64,000 bases of DNA from Gammaproteobacteria bacterium HGW-Gammaproteobacteria-3 (GCA_002843155.1 PGZD01000005.1:1-64000), one strand, 5' to 3'. Positions 29,612-40,245 are shown, counted from the stretch's first letter. Made by a program: numbers and translations. Notes: generated from the sequence alone by a model not told the origin.

Positions 29612-30285
29612 TCATCTGATGATGGAACGGGGACGGGCGTTGGCACAGATTCGGCCAAATCGTCTTCAATGCCTTTTTGTATTTGCAGCAACAACGATAA
29701 TCCGGCGCCTTCGGATAGAGGCTTGTCGTTTTCATCCAGTACGATCACTTCGGTAAAATCTTCATATTCGGCAAGTTTGATCCGATACTCCCGTTCATTA
29801 CCGCCAAGCTTATCAAAAACAAAGCGTATTTCATCCCAAAAAGATTCATCCGTTATTTTCTGCTCGCCCGGATCGTACATGACGATGTACATATTTTCCG
29901 GTTTATTGCGCGCAATGATTTCAATGGCTTCACGCGCCAAAGCTTTACCGACGATGGGCCAGGTTTTGGCAAAACTCCGATCGACTCTCAAGCGCGTGGC
30001 ACCGCCGTCATAAATAACCCGCTCGACATGGATTTGCTGGTCTTCGTCCGTTGCTACCGTGGGCTCGGGTAGCGGCGATTCAACACTGACAGAGACCGGC
30101 GGTGACGGCGATTTTGCCGTTTCGTTTCGGCTCAGATCGGGGGGCAGAACAAGTTCCGGTATTTCAGTCTTGAATTGATAATCTTTTTCCTTATCCGGAA
30201 AATAACTTTTGATCTGGCTACAAGCAGAAACTGCCAGCAGCAGACAGCTCAACATTAAAGCCTTACCGATTTTGACTGGGTTCAT
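29584..30285 (-). CDS. bamC: outer membrane assembly lipoprotein BamC (short form)
   Basis: 233 residues. Lipoprotein signal with lipobox AVSACS, then the conserved BamC start (SYFPDKEKDYQFKTEIPELVLPPDLS in parts) that contacts BamD, and one helix-grip domain. E. coli BamC has about 344 residues with two such domains; this protein lacks the second. Its tail DDRRPKTEDR is encoded by a repeat arm and is unlikely to be native. It begins four bases after dapA, the same order as in E. coli (dapA-bamC). Part of the BAM complex that inserts outer-membrane beta barrels. Confidence 0.8.
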   Translation of the reverse strand: MNPVKIGKALMLSCLLLAVSACSQIKSYFPDKEKDYQFKTEIPELVLPPDLSRNETAKSPSPPVSVSVESPLPEPTVATDEDQQIHVERVIYDGGATRLRVDRSFAKTWPIVGKALAREAIEIIARNKPENMYIVMYDPGEQKITDESFWDEIRFVFDKLGGNEREYRIKLAEYEDFTEVIVLDENDKPLSEGAGLSLLLQIQKGIEDDLAESVPTPVPVPSSDDRRPKTEDR

Positions 30286-30289
30286 AATT

Positions 30290-31165
30290 TCAGACGACTT
30301 CAGCCTGACGCAGGGCGGCCCTGACTATCTCATAACAGTCTTCGGTCAGCCACGTCAATGGCAACCGGATGCCGGGCTTGATCCAGCCCATTTCCGCCAG
30401 CGCCCATTTTATCGGAATGGGGTTCGACTGGATAAATAAATGCTTATGCAAGCCCATCAGTTTTGCATCGATGGCCAATGCTGTTTCACGGTCGCCGTTC
30501 ATGGCGGCGGCGATCATTTCGTGCACCAGTCTGGGCGCGGCATTGCCGGTAACGGTAATGGAGCCATTGCCGCCCAGCAGACAAAAGTCGCAACTGGTGG
30601 CGTCGTCGCCGGTGTATAAAGCAAAATCATCGCGGCATAAATCACGAATCTGCTTGACCCTTTCAAGCTTGCCGGTCGCTTCTTTAACACCGACAATATT
30701 GTCGATATGGGACAGTCTGCCGATCGTTTCCGGCAGCATGTCACAAGCCGTACGCCCCGGCACATTATAAAGAATCTGATCAATTGCGACGGCTTCGGCG
30801 ACCGCCTTGTAATGCAAATACAAGCCTTCCTGAGTTGGTTTGTTGTAATAAGGCGTCACCAGCAAACAGGCATCGGCTCCCGCCAGTTTTGCCCTATGCG
30901 TCAACTCGATCGCTTCGGTCGTGGAATTCGCCCCGGTGCCCGCGATGACAGGAATGCGCCCGGCGGCATAATCGACCGCCGCCTTGATCACTGCGCAATG
31001 TTCATCTTCATCGAGCGTCGCCGATTCGCCCGTGGTGCCAACGGCTACGATTGCATCAGTGCCTTGGTTGATGTGAAATTCTACTAAATTTTTCAGACTG
31101 GACTGGTCTATTGCCCCGTTTTCATCCATGGGCGTCACCAACGCTACGATACTACCTTGAATCAT
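30290..31165 (-). CDS. dapA: 4-hydroxy-tetrahydrodipicolinate synthase
   Basis: 291 residues, normal length, TIM-barrel class I aldolase. It contains GTTGES (substrate-binding Thr pair), YNVPGRT with the catalytic Tyr, and the Schiff-base Lys in GVKEATG. It condenses pyruvate with aspartate semialdehyde, the first step of lysine and diaminopimelate synthesis. Head of a dapA-bamC operon; the intact catalytic set leaves no doubt about the assignment. Confidence 0.97.
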   Translation of the reverse strand: MIQGSIVALVTPMDENGAIDQSSLKNLVEFHINQGTDAIVAVGTTGESATLDEDEHCAVIKAAVDYAAGRIPVIAGTGANSTTEAIELTHRAKLAGADACLLVTPYYNKPTQEGLYLHYKAVAEAVAIDQILYNVPGRTACDMLPETIGRLSHIDNIVGVKEATGKLERVKQIRDLCRDDFALYTGDDATSCDFCLLGGNGSITVTGNAAPRLVHEMIAAAMNGDRETALAIDAKLMGLHKHLFIQSNPIPIKWALAEMGWIKPGIRLPLTWLTEDCYEIVRAALRQAEVV

Positions 31166-31679
31166 GCCAATCTCTCGATTACGTTAAAATCATTGAAAAT
31201 GCCGTCTATTATAACAAGCAAAACGGCAAAACCCAGCTAATCGAGTATGAAAAGTGCAGATGAAAGATAAGTTGGGTTTACTCTCCAATGTAAACATAAA
31301 ATCTATGTGAGAACAAAATCTACCGATTCAAGCGCTCAAAAAACAATCCGGGCAAATCCCCGGCATCGTGAAAGGTTCAGACTATCAGCATAACCACATC
31401 CATGTGGTTATGGATAAATCGACGTCCTGAGCAACGTTATTGTTAAACGACTTAGGCGGATGGTGTAAAACGTAACCGTCCAACCCCCCATTCCATAGAT
31501 ATTTCAATTGGTTATAGAGGCTAAAAATGACGTCATTAATAACGATGCAATCATAACTCATTGATAAATAATGACCGCCAACTTACAGCTTAATTTTTTC
31601 TCAAAATCAACCGAATAACTACCGTGTGCAACTCAATACGTTACGCATATGTAGAGGGGTCTGAACAGTTATAGTTAAA
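31166..31679. other. intergenic region upstream of dapA
   Basis: 514 bp with no intact gene. It holds the dapA leader, a weak hairpin GTTTAC/GTAAAC (31276-31295), a coding remnant at 31311-31430, and a 12-bp palindrome AATGACGTCATT (31526-31537). The rest is AT-rich and featureless to me. Confidence 0.5.
31311..31430 (+). pseudogene. possible C-terminal remnant of a metallopeptidase-like gene
   Basis: A 39-codon open stretch without a start encodes ...IVKGSDYQHNHIHVVMDKSTS. The HNHIHV signature preceded by a conserved-looking GSDYQ resembles the zinc-site ends of some murein peptidases or phage-type enzymes. The frame is closed upstream by TGA at 31308. Too short to assign; chance cannot be excluded. 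Confidence 0.25.
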
Positions 31680-32180
31680 CTATTGCGGTGGAATCCGTAG
31701 CACTTGGCCTGGATAAATCTTATCAGGATGACTCAACATGGGTTTGTTTGCCTCAAAGATCTTCATGTAGGCATTGGCGTCACCATAAAATGCTTTTGCA
31801 ATTTTAGATAAGGAATCGCCACTTACAACGGTATGAAACTGTGAATCAGACGCTATACTGGCAACGCTCATTTTATCTTCTACGTTTTCCACACCTTTAA
31901 CATTACCACAGCATAATAATATTTTTTCTTTTGTTTCCTGCGTATCCGCGATACCTGCAACACTCACCGTTGCGGTTGCGCCATCAAACCCGATTTCCAG
32001 GTTTTCAGCGGTTAAATTCATTTTTCCTACATAATTGGCAATTGCATCCGCCGCTGTTTTATTTGCAGTTGCCACATTCACTGGTGATGGTTCTTGTTTT
32101 GCCTTTTCATCTGCAGCTTTGACATCGTCATTTCCAAGCAACTTTTCGCCAGCACCTTTAATGAATGAAAATAAACCCAT
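31680..32180 (-). CDS. BON and LysM domain protein (Kbp/YgaU family)
   Basis: 166 residues without a signal peptide. The BON domain spans about 40-108, with VSVAGIADTQETKEKILLCCGNV in part, and the LysM domain about 113-164 (HTVVSGDSLSKIAKAFYG, PGQVLRIP). This architecture equals E. coli Kbp (YgaU), a cytoplasmic potassium-binding protein induced by osmotic stress. The cytoplasmic LysM is normal for this family. Single gene with its own leader; a ribosome site GGGGAG precedes the ATG. Confidence 0.88.
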   Translation of the reverse strand: MGLFSFIKGAGEKLLGNDDVKAADEKAKQEPSPVNVATANKTAADAIANYVGKMNLTAENLEIGFDGATATVSVAGIADTQETKEKILLCCGNVKGVENVEDKMSVASIASDSQFHTVVSGDSLSKIAKAFYGDANAYMKIFEANKPMLSHPDKIYPGQVLRIPPQ

Positions 32181-32373
32181 TTTTTCTCCCCTTTAATATT
32201 TTTAGTTTTTAATGACTCAAAGTGCGCACGTTTTTCCAAAAAAAAATTAATTTACCCTTGAATCATATAAGCGCCAATCAAAATGAAAATAAGCTACTGA
32301 CGCCCCGATGATGCCGCCCCAGTATAAATTGCTTCTAAAACCAAGGCTATGGCGATTGTACAGCCGAACTTAA

Positions 32374-33033
32374 GCATGGCCAAGAAAAGGTAAATTTCCA
32401 AATGTTCGGAAAAGTCCGGTTACCGGTGTCGTTCTGGCTGATACAGAAGACACCTGGAACACGTTGTTTGCCCTGCAAGGAAAACGTTATCAGGAACCGA
32501 AGCTGGTTTTATTTACAGACAATGCAGGTTCAGCCTGTGGCCATGCACAAGCCGCCATGGGGCCCTTTTACTGTCCGGGTGACAACAAAGTTTATATTGA
32601 CCTTGGATTTTATCAGCAACTTAAAAACAATCACAATGCACCGGGAGACTTTGCCCAGGCTTATGCGATAGCGCATGAAGTAGGACACCATGTTCAAACC
32701 TTGCTCGGTATTTCAGGTCAAGTACGCCGGGCGCAACAGAATTTGAGCCCTTCTGAGGCCAACAAACTGTCGGTTAGATTGGAGCTACAGGCGGATTGCT
32801 TTGCGGGGCTTTGGGCCCATCATACCGATAAGGCCAAGCAAATTCTTGAGCAGGGCGATGTGGAAGAAGCACTGCATGCAGCCAGCGCAATTGGTGATGA
32901 CCGGTTACAAAAACAGGCGAGAGGCTATGCTTCCCCTGAATCATTCACTCATGGAACTTCTCGTCAACGCGTTGATTGGTTTAAAAAAGGCTTGATAGAA
33001 GGAACTTTGCAGAGCTGTAATACGTTTACATAG
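32374..33033 (+). pseudogene. ypfJ: 5'-truncated neutral zinc metallopeptidase (ypfJ-like)
   Basis: The frame is open from 32374 and reads the conserved YpfJ core from [10 protein letters not shown] onward: [27 protein letters not shown], the zinc helix [19 protein letters not shown] and the end at 33033. The normal N-terminal third, with its membrane helix, is missing; no ATG/GTG exists in frame, and the first usable start (TTG 32464) would cut into the conserved domain. The sequence upstream of about 32395 shows no YpfJ match in any frame, so this looks like a deletion. The catalytic HExxH remains intact. Confidence 0.75.
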
Positions 33034-33064
33034 ACAATTCGAACAAAAAACGCTTTCGGTAATT

Positions 33065-33955
33065 TCAGAAATGAGCGCGCTGCGCCCCACGCAGTTTTCG
33101 GACAACCCAAAAAACGGCGATCACGAACAACAACCAAACACTGACCAAAGGACCGATAACACCGTCATAAGCGCTGACCAGATAAAAATACTCGGCCCCC
33201 GAATCGACATTGAACAGCGCTTTATTCATTTTGATTTGCCACACCCAGGCTGTGTGACAGCCGATACATAAGCCAAGACTTCGGTCAATACGAGTTCTGA
33301 GCAGGGCCAAAAACACACCGACCATCAACAGCGCCGAAAAGGGCGGTATATTGTCAAATCGAAAAACATTGGCGAAAGCCTCGCCCAACAGCACAAAACC
33401 CGTGAAAAAAGTGATTTCGTCATAACTGAAGCGGCTGTGGCTGTGCAGAAAATGCAGCGACGCATAATAAATGGAGCTGATCAGCAGCACTGCGATAAGC
33501 GGCAGTTTATCTTTTAACCCGGCTACCAGCACACCCCGGAACAAGGGCTCTTCGGCGCATGAAATCAATAGCGCCAGCAACAACGATAACAGCAGTTTTT
33601 TAAACAGCCATACCGGCGTCCACTGCCCGGACACATCGATCACATTGACACCCAGGGCATAGAGCACTATCAACACGGGTAGCAAGGTGACAAGACCCAG
33701 ACCTAAACCTTGCAGCAATTGCCTGAAAAATACAGGGCGCCTGGCAAAACCCAGATCGCGGACGCTCAACTTGAGAGCATACATCAGCGGCAAAATACTC
33801 AGCACCAAAAATAACTTGCCGATTTTACCGATCACTTTATCCAGCGGAAACACATCACCGCTTATCAGCACCACCCAGTAACCGACCACACAAGCCAAGG
33901 CCGAAGCCGTGATTAAAACGGCCAGAGGCGCCAGGGCATAGCCAAGATATTTCAA
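33065..33955 (-). CDS. CPBP-family intramembrane protease
   Basis: 296 residues with about eight membrane helices. The CPBP/CAAX signature is EEPLFR (E135, E136, R140), followed by the second motif around YYASLHFLHSHSRF with conserved His. These are glutamic-type intramembrane proteases involved in prenyl processing, bacteriocin immunity or membrane regulation. The start is TTG 33955, seven bases after AGGA. Last gene of the metK-ahcY-metF-rsmE run, 57 bases after rsmE. Substrate unknown. Confidence 0.85.
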   Translation of the reverse strand: MKYLGYALAPLAVLITASALACVVGYWVVLISGDVFPLDKVIGKIGKLFLVLSILPLMYALKLSVRDLGFARRPVFFRQLLQGLGLGLVTLLPVLIVLYALGVNVIDVSGQWTPVWLFKKLLLSLLLALLISCAEEPLFRGVLVAGLKDKLPLIAVLLISSIYYASLHFLHSHSRFSYDEITFFTGFVLLGEAFANVFRFDNIPPFSALLMVGVFLALLRTRIDRSLGLCIGCHTAWVWQIKMNKALFNVDSGAEYFYLVSAYDGVIGPLVSVWLLFVIAVFWVVRKLRGAQRAHF

Positions 33956-34012
33956 TGCTTATTCCTGCAAATGTCCAAAACCGCAATCTGCCAAAGAAAA
34001 ATGAACGCAGGA

Positions 34013-34741
34013 CTAGACAAAATCGCCCCAGAGCATTTGCAGCGCCGATAAAGCGGCCAACGCTGCGGTTTCTGCCCGTAAAATCCGGTGCCCCAGCCTG
34101 ACCGGAATAAAACCTGCCGCTTTGGCCGCTTCACGTTCATGACTGGCAAAGCCCCCCTCAGGACCCGATAATAAGGTGACACCGTCGTATGTCGGCGTTA
34201 ATGTGGATAATGAAGTCTCGGCGAGGGGATCGAGAAAAATTTTAAGCCCTGCCCTTGATTCCAGCCAGCCGGATAAATCCGTAACCGGATTTAACGTCGG
34301 CAGTAAAGTCCGTCCGCATTGTTCTGTCGCATGTTGCATGATTTTGCGCCAATGGGACAGTCTTTGCTGCGCTTTATCGCCCTTTAGCTGCACCACGCAG
34401 CGCTCGGTCAATAAAGGCGTGATGGCGTTGACACCTAATTCGACCGATTTTTGCACGGCAAGATCCATTCTGTCGCCACGGGAAACAGCGAGCCCCAGCG
34501 TGACATTGAGAGGTGACTCCACACTGCGGTCAGTCCATTTGCCGAGTGTAACCTGCACTTTGTTTCGGCTCGCTTCTGTCACCGTGCCGCTATATTCGCC
34601 GCCTTTACCATCAAATAAAATGATTCCGGCCATTTTTTTGAGACGCAGAACGGTTCGGACATAATGGCTGGCCTCATCATCCAAAGTCAGTGTTTGGCAG
34701 GCCTCAAGGTTTGCCGAAACATACAATCTGGAAACGCGCAT
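34013..34741 (-). CDS. rsmE: 16S rRNA (uracil-1498-N3)-methyltransferase
   Basis: 242 residues, a standard SPOUT enzyme. N-terminal PUA-like RNA-binding part (about 1-70) followed by the knotted SAM-binding domain, with LLSGPEGGFASHE and RLGHRILRAETAALAAL in parts, which form the trefoil knot. Methylates U1498 of 16S rRNA. It follows metF by 19 bases in the methyl-cycle operon, a sensible place for a SAM-consuming enzyme. Confidence 0.95.
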   Translation of the reverse strand: MRVSRLYVSANLEACQTLTLDDEASHYVRTVLRLKKMAGIILFDGKGGEYSGTVTEASRNKVQVTLGKWTDRSVESPLNVTLGLAVSRGDRMDLAVQKSVELGVNAITPLLTERCVVQLKGDKAQQRLSHWRKIMQHATEQCGRTLLPTLNPVTDLSGWLESRAGLKIFLDPLAETSLSTLTPTYDGVTLLSGPEGGFASHEREAAKAAGFIPVRLGHRILRAETAALAALSALQMLWGDFV

Positions 34742-34760
34742 GACCGGTTTTTCTAAACGG

Positions 34761-35618
34761 CTAGGATCTGGCCGGTAAATCGAGATTATTCAAAATAGCC
34801 AGCGTCGGCTCAGCCTGATTCAAAGTATAAAAATGCAGACCGGGCGCGCCATTGTCGAGTAGCTGCTGGCACAAGGTTGTCACCACATCCAGACCAAAAG
34901 CGATGATCTGCTCGCGGTCATCGCCGAAACATTCGAGTTTTTTGCGCAGCCAACGGGGTATGTCGGCGCCGCACATATCCGAGAAACGGAACAGCTGTGA
35001 ATAATTGGTGATCGGCATGATGCCGGGTACGATAGGAATATCGATAGCCATTTTTTCGCAGGCATCGACAAAATAATAATAACACTCGGCGTTGTAAAAA
35101 TACTGGGTAATGGCGGCATTCGCCCCCGCCTCAACTTTGCGTTTGAAATTTTTCAAATCTTCGTTGGCGTTTCTGGCCTGTGGATGCGTTTCAGGATAAG
35201 CCGCCACATGGATTTGAAAATAATCGCCGGTTTCCGCGCGGATAAATTCAACCAGCTCGTTAGCATAACGGAACTGCCCTGCCGACATCATTCCGGACGG
35301 TAAATCACCCCGCAAAGCCACGATTTTTTTGATGCCGTTATCCCGGTAACCTTTGAGAATATCGAGAATATTTTCGCGGGTGGAGGCGACGCAGGATAAA
35401 TGAGGCGCGGCCGGAACGCCTTGCTGTTCTATTTTTATTACCGTTTCGTAGGTTTTATCGCGGGTCGAGCCGCCCGCGCCGAAGGTCACCGAGAAAAAAT
35501 CAGGCTGCAGACGCGCCAGTTTTTGATGGACTTTCTGCAAACTTTCCGTACCGGCTTCGGTTTTGGGTGGATAAAATTCAAAACTGAACAGTTGCGGGTA
35601 ATGTTTTTGTGTTTGCAT
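34761..35618 (-). CDS. metF: methylenetetrahydrofolate reductase
   Basis: 285 residues from ATG 35618 (a GTG at 35630 is possible). TIM-barrel flavoenzyme with the start FSFEFYPPKT, the FAD-binding GGSTRDKT and LRGDLP, and the substrate region FDPL-type end. It reduces methylene-THF to methyl-THF, feeding methionine synthesis. Belongs to the metK-ahcY-metF set that runs the methyl cycle. Fully conserved, with nothing missing. Confidence 0.95.
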   Translation of the reverse strand: MQTQKHYPQLFSFEFYPPKTEAGTESLQKVHQKLARLQPDFFSVTFGAGGSTRDKTYETVIKIEQQGVPAAPHLSCVASTRENILDILKGYRDNGIKKIVALRGDLPSGMMSAGQFRYANELVEFIRAETGDYFQIHVAAYPETHPQARNANEDLKNFKRKVEAGANAAITQYFYNAECYYYFVDACEKMAIDIPIVPGIMPITNYSQLFRFSDMCGADIPRWLRKKLECFGDDREQIIAFGLDVVTTLCQQLLDNGAPGLHFYTLNQAEPTLAILNNLDLPARS

Positions 35619-35669
35619 AAGATCAGGCACAAGGTACGGACGGATTCATCACGAGTCCGTCCGTCAGGA

Positions 35670-36962
35670 TTAATAGCGGTAATGTTCGGGTTTAAACGGG
35701 CCTTCCACCGGAACATTGATATAGTCGGCTTGCGCCTGCGTCAAAGTGGTCAGGTTAACACCCAATTGTTGCAAATGCAGCGCGGCTACTTTTTCATCCA
35801 GTTTTTTAGGCAACACATAAACTTTGTTTTCGTATTGGTCGGCATGGTTCCATAATTCAATTTGCGCCAGTACCTGATTACAGAATGAATTGGACATGAC
35901 AAAACTTGGATGGCCGGTTGCGCAACCCAGATTGACCAGGCGGCCTTCCGCCAGAATAATCAAGCGCTTACTGTCCGGAAAAATGACATGATCGACCTGG
36001 GGTTTGATATTTTCCCAGGTGTATTGCCGCAGCGCGGAAATTTCAATCTCCGAATCAAAATGCCCGATGTTGCAGACGATGGCCTGATTTTTCATCGCTT
36101 GCATGTGCTCGTGGGTAATAACATTGAAATTGCCGGTCGCAGTCACGAAAATATTGGCGATCGGCGCGGCAGCTTCCATAGTGACCACACGAAAACCTTC
36201 CATCGCGGCCTGTAACGCGCAAATGGGATCGATTTCGGTAATCCAGACAGTCGCGCCCAAGCCGCGCAATGACTGCGCGCAGCCTTTGCCGACATCGCCA
36301 TAACCGCAAACGACGGCAATTTTACCCGCCACCATGACATCGGTAGCGCGCTTGATGCCGTCAACCAGCGATTCCCGGCAGCCGTACAAATTATCGAACT
36401 TTGATTTGGTGACCGAATCATTAACATTGAAGGCGGGAACTTTCAAGGTTCCTTTTGCAACCATTTCAGTCAGCCGCAATACGCCGGTCGTGGTTTCTTC
36501 CGACAAGCCTTTGACATCCTTCATAAGCTCGGGATATTTTTGGTGCATCAACAAGGTCAAATCGCCGCCGTCATCCAGAATCATATTCGGACGCCAGTTA
36601 CCCGGCCCTTCGATGGTTTGCACGATACACCATTCGGCCTCCGCCTCGGTTTCGCCTTTCCAGGCAAAGACCGGAATGCCGACCGCCGCTATCGCCGCCG
36701 CCGCATGATCTTGGGTCGAGAAAATATTACAGGACGACCAGCGTACCTCAGCGCCCAAAGCGGTCAAGGTCTCGATGAGTACCGCCGTTTGAATGGTCAT
36801 ATGCAGGCAACCGGCAATACGAGCGCCTTTAAGTGGCTGCGATGCGCCAAATTCGGTACGCAAAGCCATCAATCCCGGCATTTCGGTTTCGGCGATGTTG
36901 ATTTCCTTGCGGCCCCATTCGGCCAATGCAATATCCGCAACCTTGTAATCTTGCTGACTCAT
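35670..36962 (-). CDS. ahcY: S-adenosylhomocysteine hydrolase
   Basis: 430 residues. Contains the NAD-binding Rossmann segment [18 protein letters not shown], the substrate motif [16 protein letters not shown] and the typical C-terminal KPEHYRY that reaches into the neighbouring subunit. It splits SAH to adenosine and homocysteine, relieving product inhibition of methyltransferases. Directly between metK (21 bases upstream) and metF (39-51 bases downstream). Confidence 0.97.
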   Translation of the reverse strand: MSQQDYKVADIALAEWGRKEINIAETEMPGLMALRTEFGASQPLKGARIAGCLHMTIQTAVLIETLTALGAEVRWSSCNIFSTQDHAAAAIAAVGIPVFAWKGETEAEAEWCIVQTIEGPGNWRPNMILDDGGDLTLLMHQKYPELMKDVKGLSEETTTGVLRLTEMVAKGTLKVPAFNVNDSVTKSKFDNLYGCRESLVDGIKRATDVMVAGKIAVVCGYGDVGKGCAQSLRGLGATVWITEIDPICALQAAMEGFRVVTMEAAAPIANIFVTATGNFNVITHEHMQAMKNQAIVCNIGHFDSEIEISALRQYTWENIKPQVDHVIFPDSKRLIILAEGRLVNLGCATGHPSFVMSNSFCNQVLAQIELWNHADQYENKVYVLPKKLDEKVAALHLQQLGVNLTTLTQAQADYINVPVEGPFKPEHYRY

Positions 36963-36983
36963 GCGTTTCTTCCGATTAATTGT

Positions 36984-38144
36984 TTAAAGTTTGGCGGCAT
37001 CTTTCAAAGCGTCCACCTTATCGGTTTTTTCCCAACTGAAAGAATCTTCAGTCCGGCCAAAATGCCCATAGGCGGCGGTTGTCCGGTAGATAGGTTTCAA
37101 TAAATCCAGCGTCGCAATAAGACCTTTGGGTCTGAGGTCGAAAGTATCACGAATGATTTGTACCATGAACCCTTCGCTGATCTTACCGGTGCCGAAAGTT
37201 TCGACACTGATGGAAGTCGGCTCGGCGACACCGATGGCATAGGAGACCTGGATTTCGCAGCGTTCGGCAAGACCTGCCGCGACGATATTCTTGGCCACAT
37301 AACGCGCCATATACGTGGCAGAACGATCGACCTTGGACGGATCCTTACCGGAGAAAGCGCCACCACCGTGCCGCGCCATGCCGCCATAGGTATCGACGAT
37401 AATTTTACGTCCGGTCAGGCCGCAATCGCCCACCGGGCCGCCAATGATGAATTGCCCGGTTGGGTTGATGAAATATTTCGTGCCTTTATGCAACCATTCC
37501 TTAGGCAGCACCGGTAAAATAATTTCATCCATAACGGCTTCATGCACCTGTTTTTCCGCGATGTCCGGGGCATGTTGCGTGGACAGGACGACCGCGTCGA
37601 TGGCAACCGGCTTGTTATTTTCATAACGGAATGTGATCTGGCTTTTAGCGTCGGGGCGCAGCCACGGCAAAGTCCTGTTTTTACGCACTTCGGCCTGACG
37701 TTTGACCAGAAGATGCGAATAAGTGATGGGCGCCGGCATCAGTACGTCGGTTTCATTGCTGGCATAACCGAACATCAGACCTTGATCGCCCGCGCCCTGT
37801 TCATGGTCGGCCGATTCATCGACGCCCATGGCAATATCGGACGATTGCTTGCCGATAGCGTTCAGCACCGCGCAGCTCTGGCCGTCAAAGCCGATATCGC
37901 CGCTGTCGTAGCCTATTTCGCAAACGACTTTTCTGACCAGGGCTTCGGTATCGACCCAGGCGTCCGTGGTAATTTCACCGGCCAGAATGACCATGCCGGT
38001 TTTGACCATGGTTTCACAAGCGACCCGTGAACGCGGGTCTTGCTCCAGCAGAGCGTCCAATACCGCATCTGAAATTTGATCCGCGACTTTATCCGGATGG
38101 CCTTCCGAAACCGATTCCGATGTAAAAATGAAATTATTGCTCAC
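36984..38144 (-). CDS. metK: S-adenosylmethionine synthetase
   Basis: 386 residues, usual length. It shows the signatures [28 protein letters not shown] and the N-terminal [20 protein letters not shown]. It makes SAM from ATP and methionine as a tetramer. First gene of metK-ahcY-metF-rsmE-CPBP. No SAM or SAH riboswitch is recognisable in its short leader, which runs up to the terminator of the upstream tRNA. Confidence 0.97.
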   Translation of the reverse strand: MSNNFIFTSESVSEGHPDKVADQISDAVLDALLEQDPRSRVACETMVKTGMVILAGEITTDAWVDTEALVRKVVCEIGYDSGDIGFDGQSCAVLNAIGKQSSDIAMGVDESADHEQGAGDQGLMFGYASNETDVLMPAPITYSHLLVKRQAEVRKNRTLPWLRPDAKSQITFRYENNKPVAIDAVVLSTQHAPDIAEKQVHEAVMDEIILPVLPKEWLHKGTKYFINPTGQFIIGGPVGDCGLTGRKIIVDTYGGMARHGGGAFSGKDPSKVDRSATYMARYVAKNIVAAGLAERCEIQVSYAIGVAEPTSISVETFGTGKISEGFMVQIIRDTFDLRPKGLIATLDLLKPIYRTTAAYGHFGRTEDSFSWEKTDKVDALKDAAKL

Positions 38145-38179
38145 AGGCTTGCCTTAAGGTTGTTTAACTTAAAATACTA

Positions 38180-38205
38180 AAAAGGCTGCTCCTTCGCAGC
38201 CTTTT
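38180..38205 (-). terminator. terminator after tRNA-Ile2/rpoD
   Basis: AAAAGGCTGC (38180-38189), loop of six, GCAGCCTTTT (38196-38205): a perfect 10-bp stem followed on the minus strand by TTTAGTATTTT. It lies just after the tRNA and before metK, ending the rpoD-tRNA transcript. Confidence 0.88.
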
Positions 38206-38213
38206 AAAATTCA

Positions 38214-38290
38214 TGGTGGGCCCTGAAGGACTTGAACCTTCGACCTGCCGATTATGAGTCGGACGCTCTAACCAACTGAGCTAAGGGCCC
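38214..38290 (-). tRNA. tRNA-Ile2 (anticodon CAU, lysidine type)
   Basis: A 77-nt cloverleaf with encoded CCA. Acceptor stem GGGCCCT/AGGGCCC and anticodon loop CUCAUAA (anticodon CAU). The body, with CTTAGCTCAG and GGTTCAAGTCC, matches tRNA-Ile2 rather than elongator or initiator Met. The C34 would need TilS modification to read AUA. It sits seven bases after the rpoD stop. Confidence 0.87.
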
Positions 38291-38296
38291 GGATGT

Positions 38297-40102
38297 CTAT
38301 TCTCCATCCAGGAAGCAGCGCAATTGCTCGGATCTTGAAGGATGCCTCAGTTTTCGCAAGGCCTTGGCTTCAATCTGCCGTATGCGCTCCCGAGTCACAT
38401 CAAACTGTTTGCCGACTTCTTCCAGTGTGTGATCGGTATTCATATTGATACCAAAGCGCATTCTGAGCACTTTGGCTTCCCGGGCGGTCAGCCCCGACAA
38501 CACATTTTGCGTGGACTCTCTCAAGCCCGCGATGGTCGCCGATTCAATCGGGGACAATACTTTAGCATCTTCTATGAAATCACCCAAGTGCGAATCCTCA
38601 TCATCGCCGATGGGGGTTTCCATCGAAATAGGCTCTTTTGCGATTTTCAGCACTTTGCGCACTTTATCTTCCGGCATTTCCATACGCTCAGCCAATTCTT
38701 CCGGCGTCGCTTCCCGCCCCATTTCCTGGAGAATCTGCCTGGAAATCCGGTTCAATTTATTGATCGTTTCGATCATATGCACCGGAATCCGGATGGTTCT
38801 GGCTTGGTCGGCGATGGATCGGGTAATCGCCTGTCTGATCCACCAGGTTGCATAAGTCGAAAATTTATAGCCGCGACGGTATTCAAACTTATCGACCGCT
38901 TTCATCAAGCCGATATTGCCTTCCTGAATCAAATCCAAAAATTGCAAGCCCCGGTTGGTGTATTTTTTGGCAATTGAAATGACCAGACGCAAATTAGCCT
39001 CGATCATTTCTTTTTTAGCTCGCCTGGACTTGGCTTCGCCGATTGACATGCGCCGGTTGATGTCCTTTATATCGCTGATCGACAAGCCGTATTCACCGGC
39101 AATATCTGCTAAGGCGGCCTGCGCCTTGCGGATATCCTTTTCATGGAGGGCAAGATCTGACAAATACTGACTGCCGGGCTTCAGGTACTGTGTCAACCAT
39201 TCAGGGTCGGTTTCATGCCCTGGGAACGAGGCAATAAAGTCTGCACGGGGAATTTTGGCGACTTCCACGCATAACTTCATAATCAGATTTTCTTCCCGAC
39301 GAATATTGGCTACGCCATCCGTGATGATGGCGGTCATTTTTTTAAAAAATTGCGGCGTCCATTTGAACTCAATAAAACATGTCGCCAGCCGATCTATTTT
39401 TTGGCCGACCTTGGCATTTTCATAGCCGTGTTTCTTGATTGCCGCCGAAACCGCTTTCATTTGTTTTCTGAGCTCTTCGACTTTGGTCTTGACCTCTTCG
39501 TAATCGACACCCTTAATTTCGTCTTCTTCGGTTGCTTCGACTTCAACAGAACTTACTACCGGGCTGCTTAAAGCCACTTCAGGCTCGCTCAAATCGATAA
39601 AACCGGACACCAGATCAGTCAGGCGCAATCCGCCTTCTTCAGTTGTTATGCTATCAAAGGCATTGATAAATTCTTCCACGACCCGGCAAGAGCGCGCAAT
39701 CGCTCTTGCAACCTGATGATGTCCTTCTTCAATGCGTTTGGCAATTTTTAACTCATCTTCCCGATTCAGCAGCTCGACCGAACCCATTTCCCGCATGTAC
39801 ATGCGTACCGGATCGGTGGTTCTGCCGAATTCGCTATCGACCGAAGCCAGGGCCGCCACTTCATCATCGTCATCGTCATCATCGGTAACCGCGCTATCGG
39901 TTATCAGCGAGTCTTCATCCGGGGCCGCTTCATAAACCTTTATGCCCATATCATTGATCATGCCGATAATATCCTCAATTTGCTCGGGATCGACGATATC
40001 GCTGGGCAAATGATCATTGACTTCGGCATAAGTCAGGTATCCCTGCGCCTTGCCTTTAGCTATCAATTGTTTAAGTTGAGACTGCTGTTGTTCTTGATTC
40101 AT
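38297..40102 (-). CDS. rpoD: housekeeping sigma factor RpoD
   Basis: 601 residues with the full primary sigma layout: region 1.1 ([24 protein letters not shown] in part), acidic stretch DDDDDDDE, region 1.2 ([11 protein letters not shown]), the large non-conserved insert, region 2 ([32 protein letters not shown] in part), region 3 and region 4 ([20 protein letters not shown]). Directs core polymerase to housekeeping promoters. Last gene of the rpsU-yqeY-dnaG-rpoD operon, but separated from dnaG by a 351-bp spacer that may carry its own control signals. Confidence 0.97.
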   Translation of the reverse strand: MNQEQQQSQLKQLIAKGKAQGYLTYAEVNDHLPSDIVDPEQIEDIIGMINDMGIKVYEAAPDEDSLITDSAVTDDDDDDDEVAALASVDSEFGRTTDPVRMYMREMGSVELLNREDELKIAKRIEEGHHQVARAIARSCRVVEEFINAFDSITTEEGGLRLTDLVSGFIDLSEPEVALSSPVVSSVEVEATEEDEIKGVDYEEVKTKVEELRKQMKAVSAAIKKHGYENAKVGQKIDRLATCFIEFKWTPQFFKKMTAIITDGVANIRREENLIMKLCVEVAKIPRADFIASFPGHETDPEWLTQYLKPGSQYLSDLALHEKDIRKAQAALADIAGEYGLSISDIKDINRRMSIGEAKSRRAKKEMIEANLRLVISIAKKYTNRGLQFLDLIQEGNIGLMKAVDKFEYRRGYKFSTYATWWIRQAITRSIADQARTIRIPVHMIETINKLNRISRQILQEMGREATPEELAERMEMPEDKVRKVLKIAKEPISMETPIGDDEDSHLGDFIEDAKVLSPIESATIAGLRESTQNVLSGLTAREAKVLRMRFGINMNTDHTLEEVGKQFDVTRERIRQIEAKALRKLRHPSRSEQLRCFLDGE

Positions 40103-40245
40103 CGCTCACTCACAGAATATTTTCAACGAATACATTCGCTTAACCAAACAGTATACTACACAATTTGATCTTATGCTTATATTAAGACTTAGGAACGTGC
40201 ATTTTATAACTTGGGCAACTGACTTGTCTTTTTGTCCGTCTTCTT

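Noticed and set aside
31526-31537. AATGACGTCATT palindrome as a regulator site
   Set aside because: Only 12 bp and far from a promoter; chance is likely.
38145-38180. SAM or SAH riboswitch in front of metK
   Set aside because: Leader is only about 35 bases after the tRNA terminator and shows no such fold.
38214-38290. Elongator tRNA-Met
   Set aside because: Anticodon is CAU but the acceptor stem and body match tRNA-Ile2.
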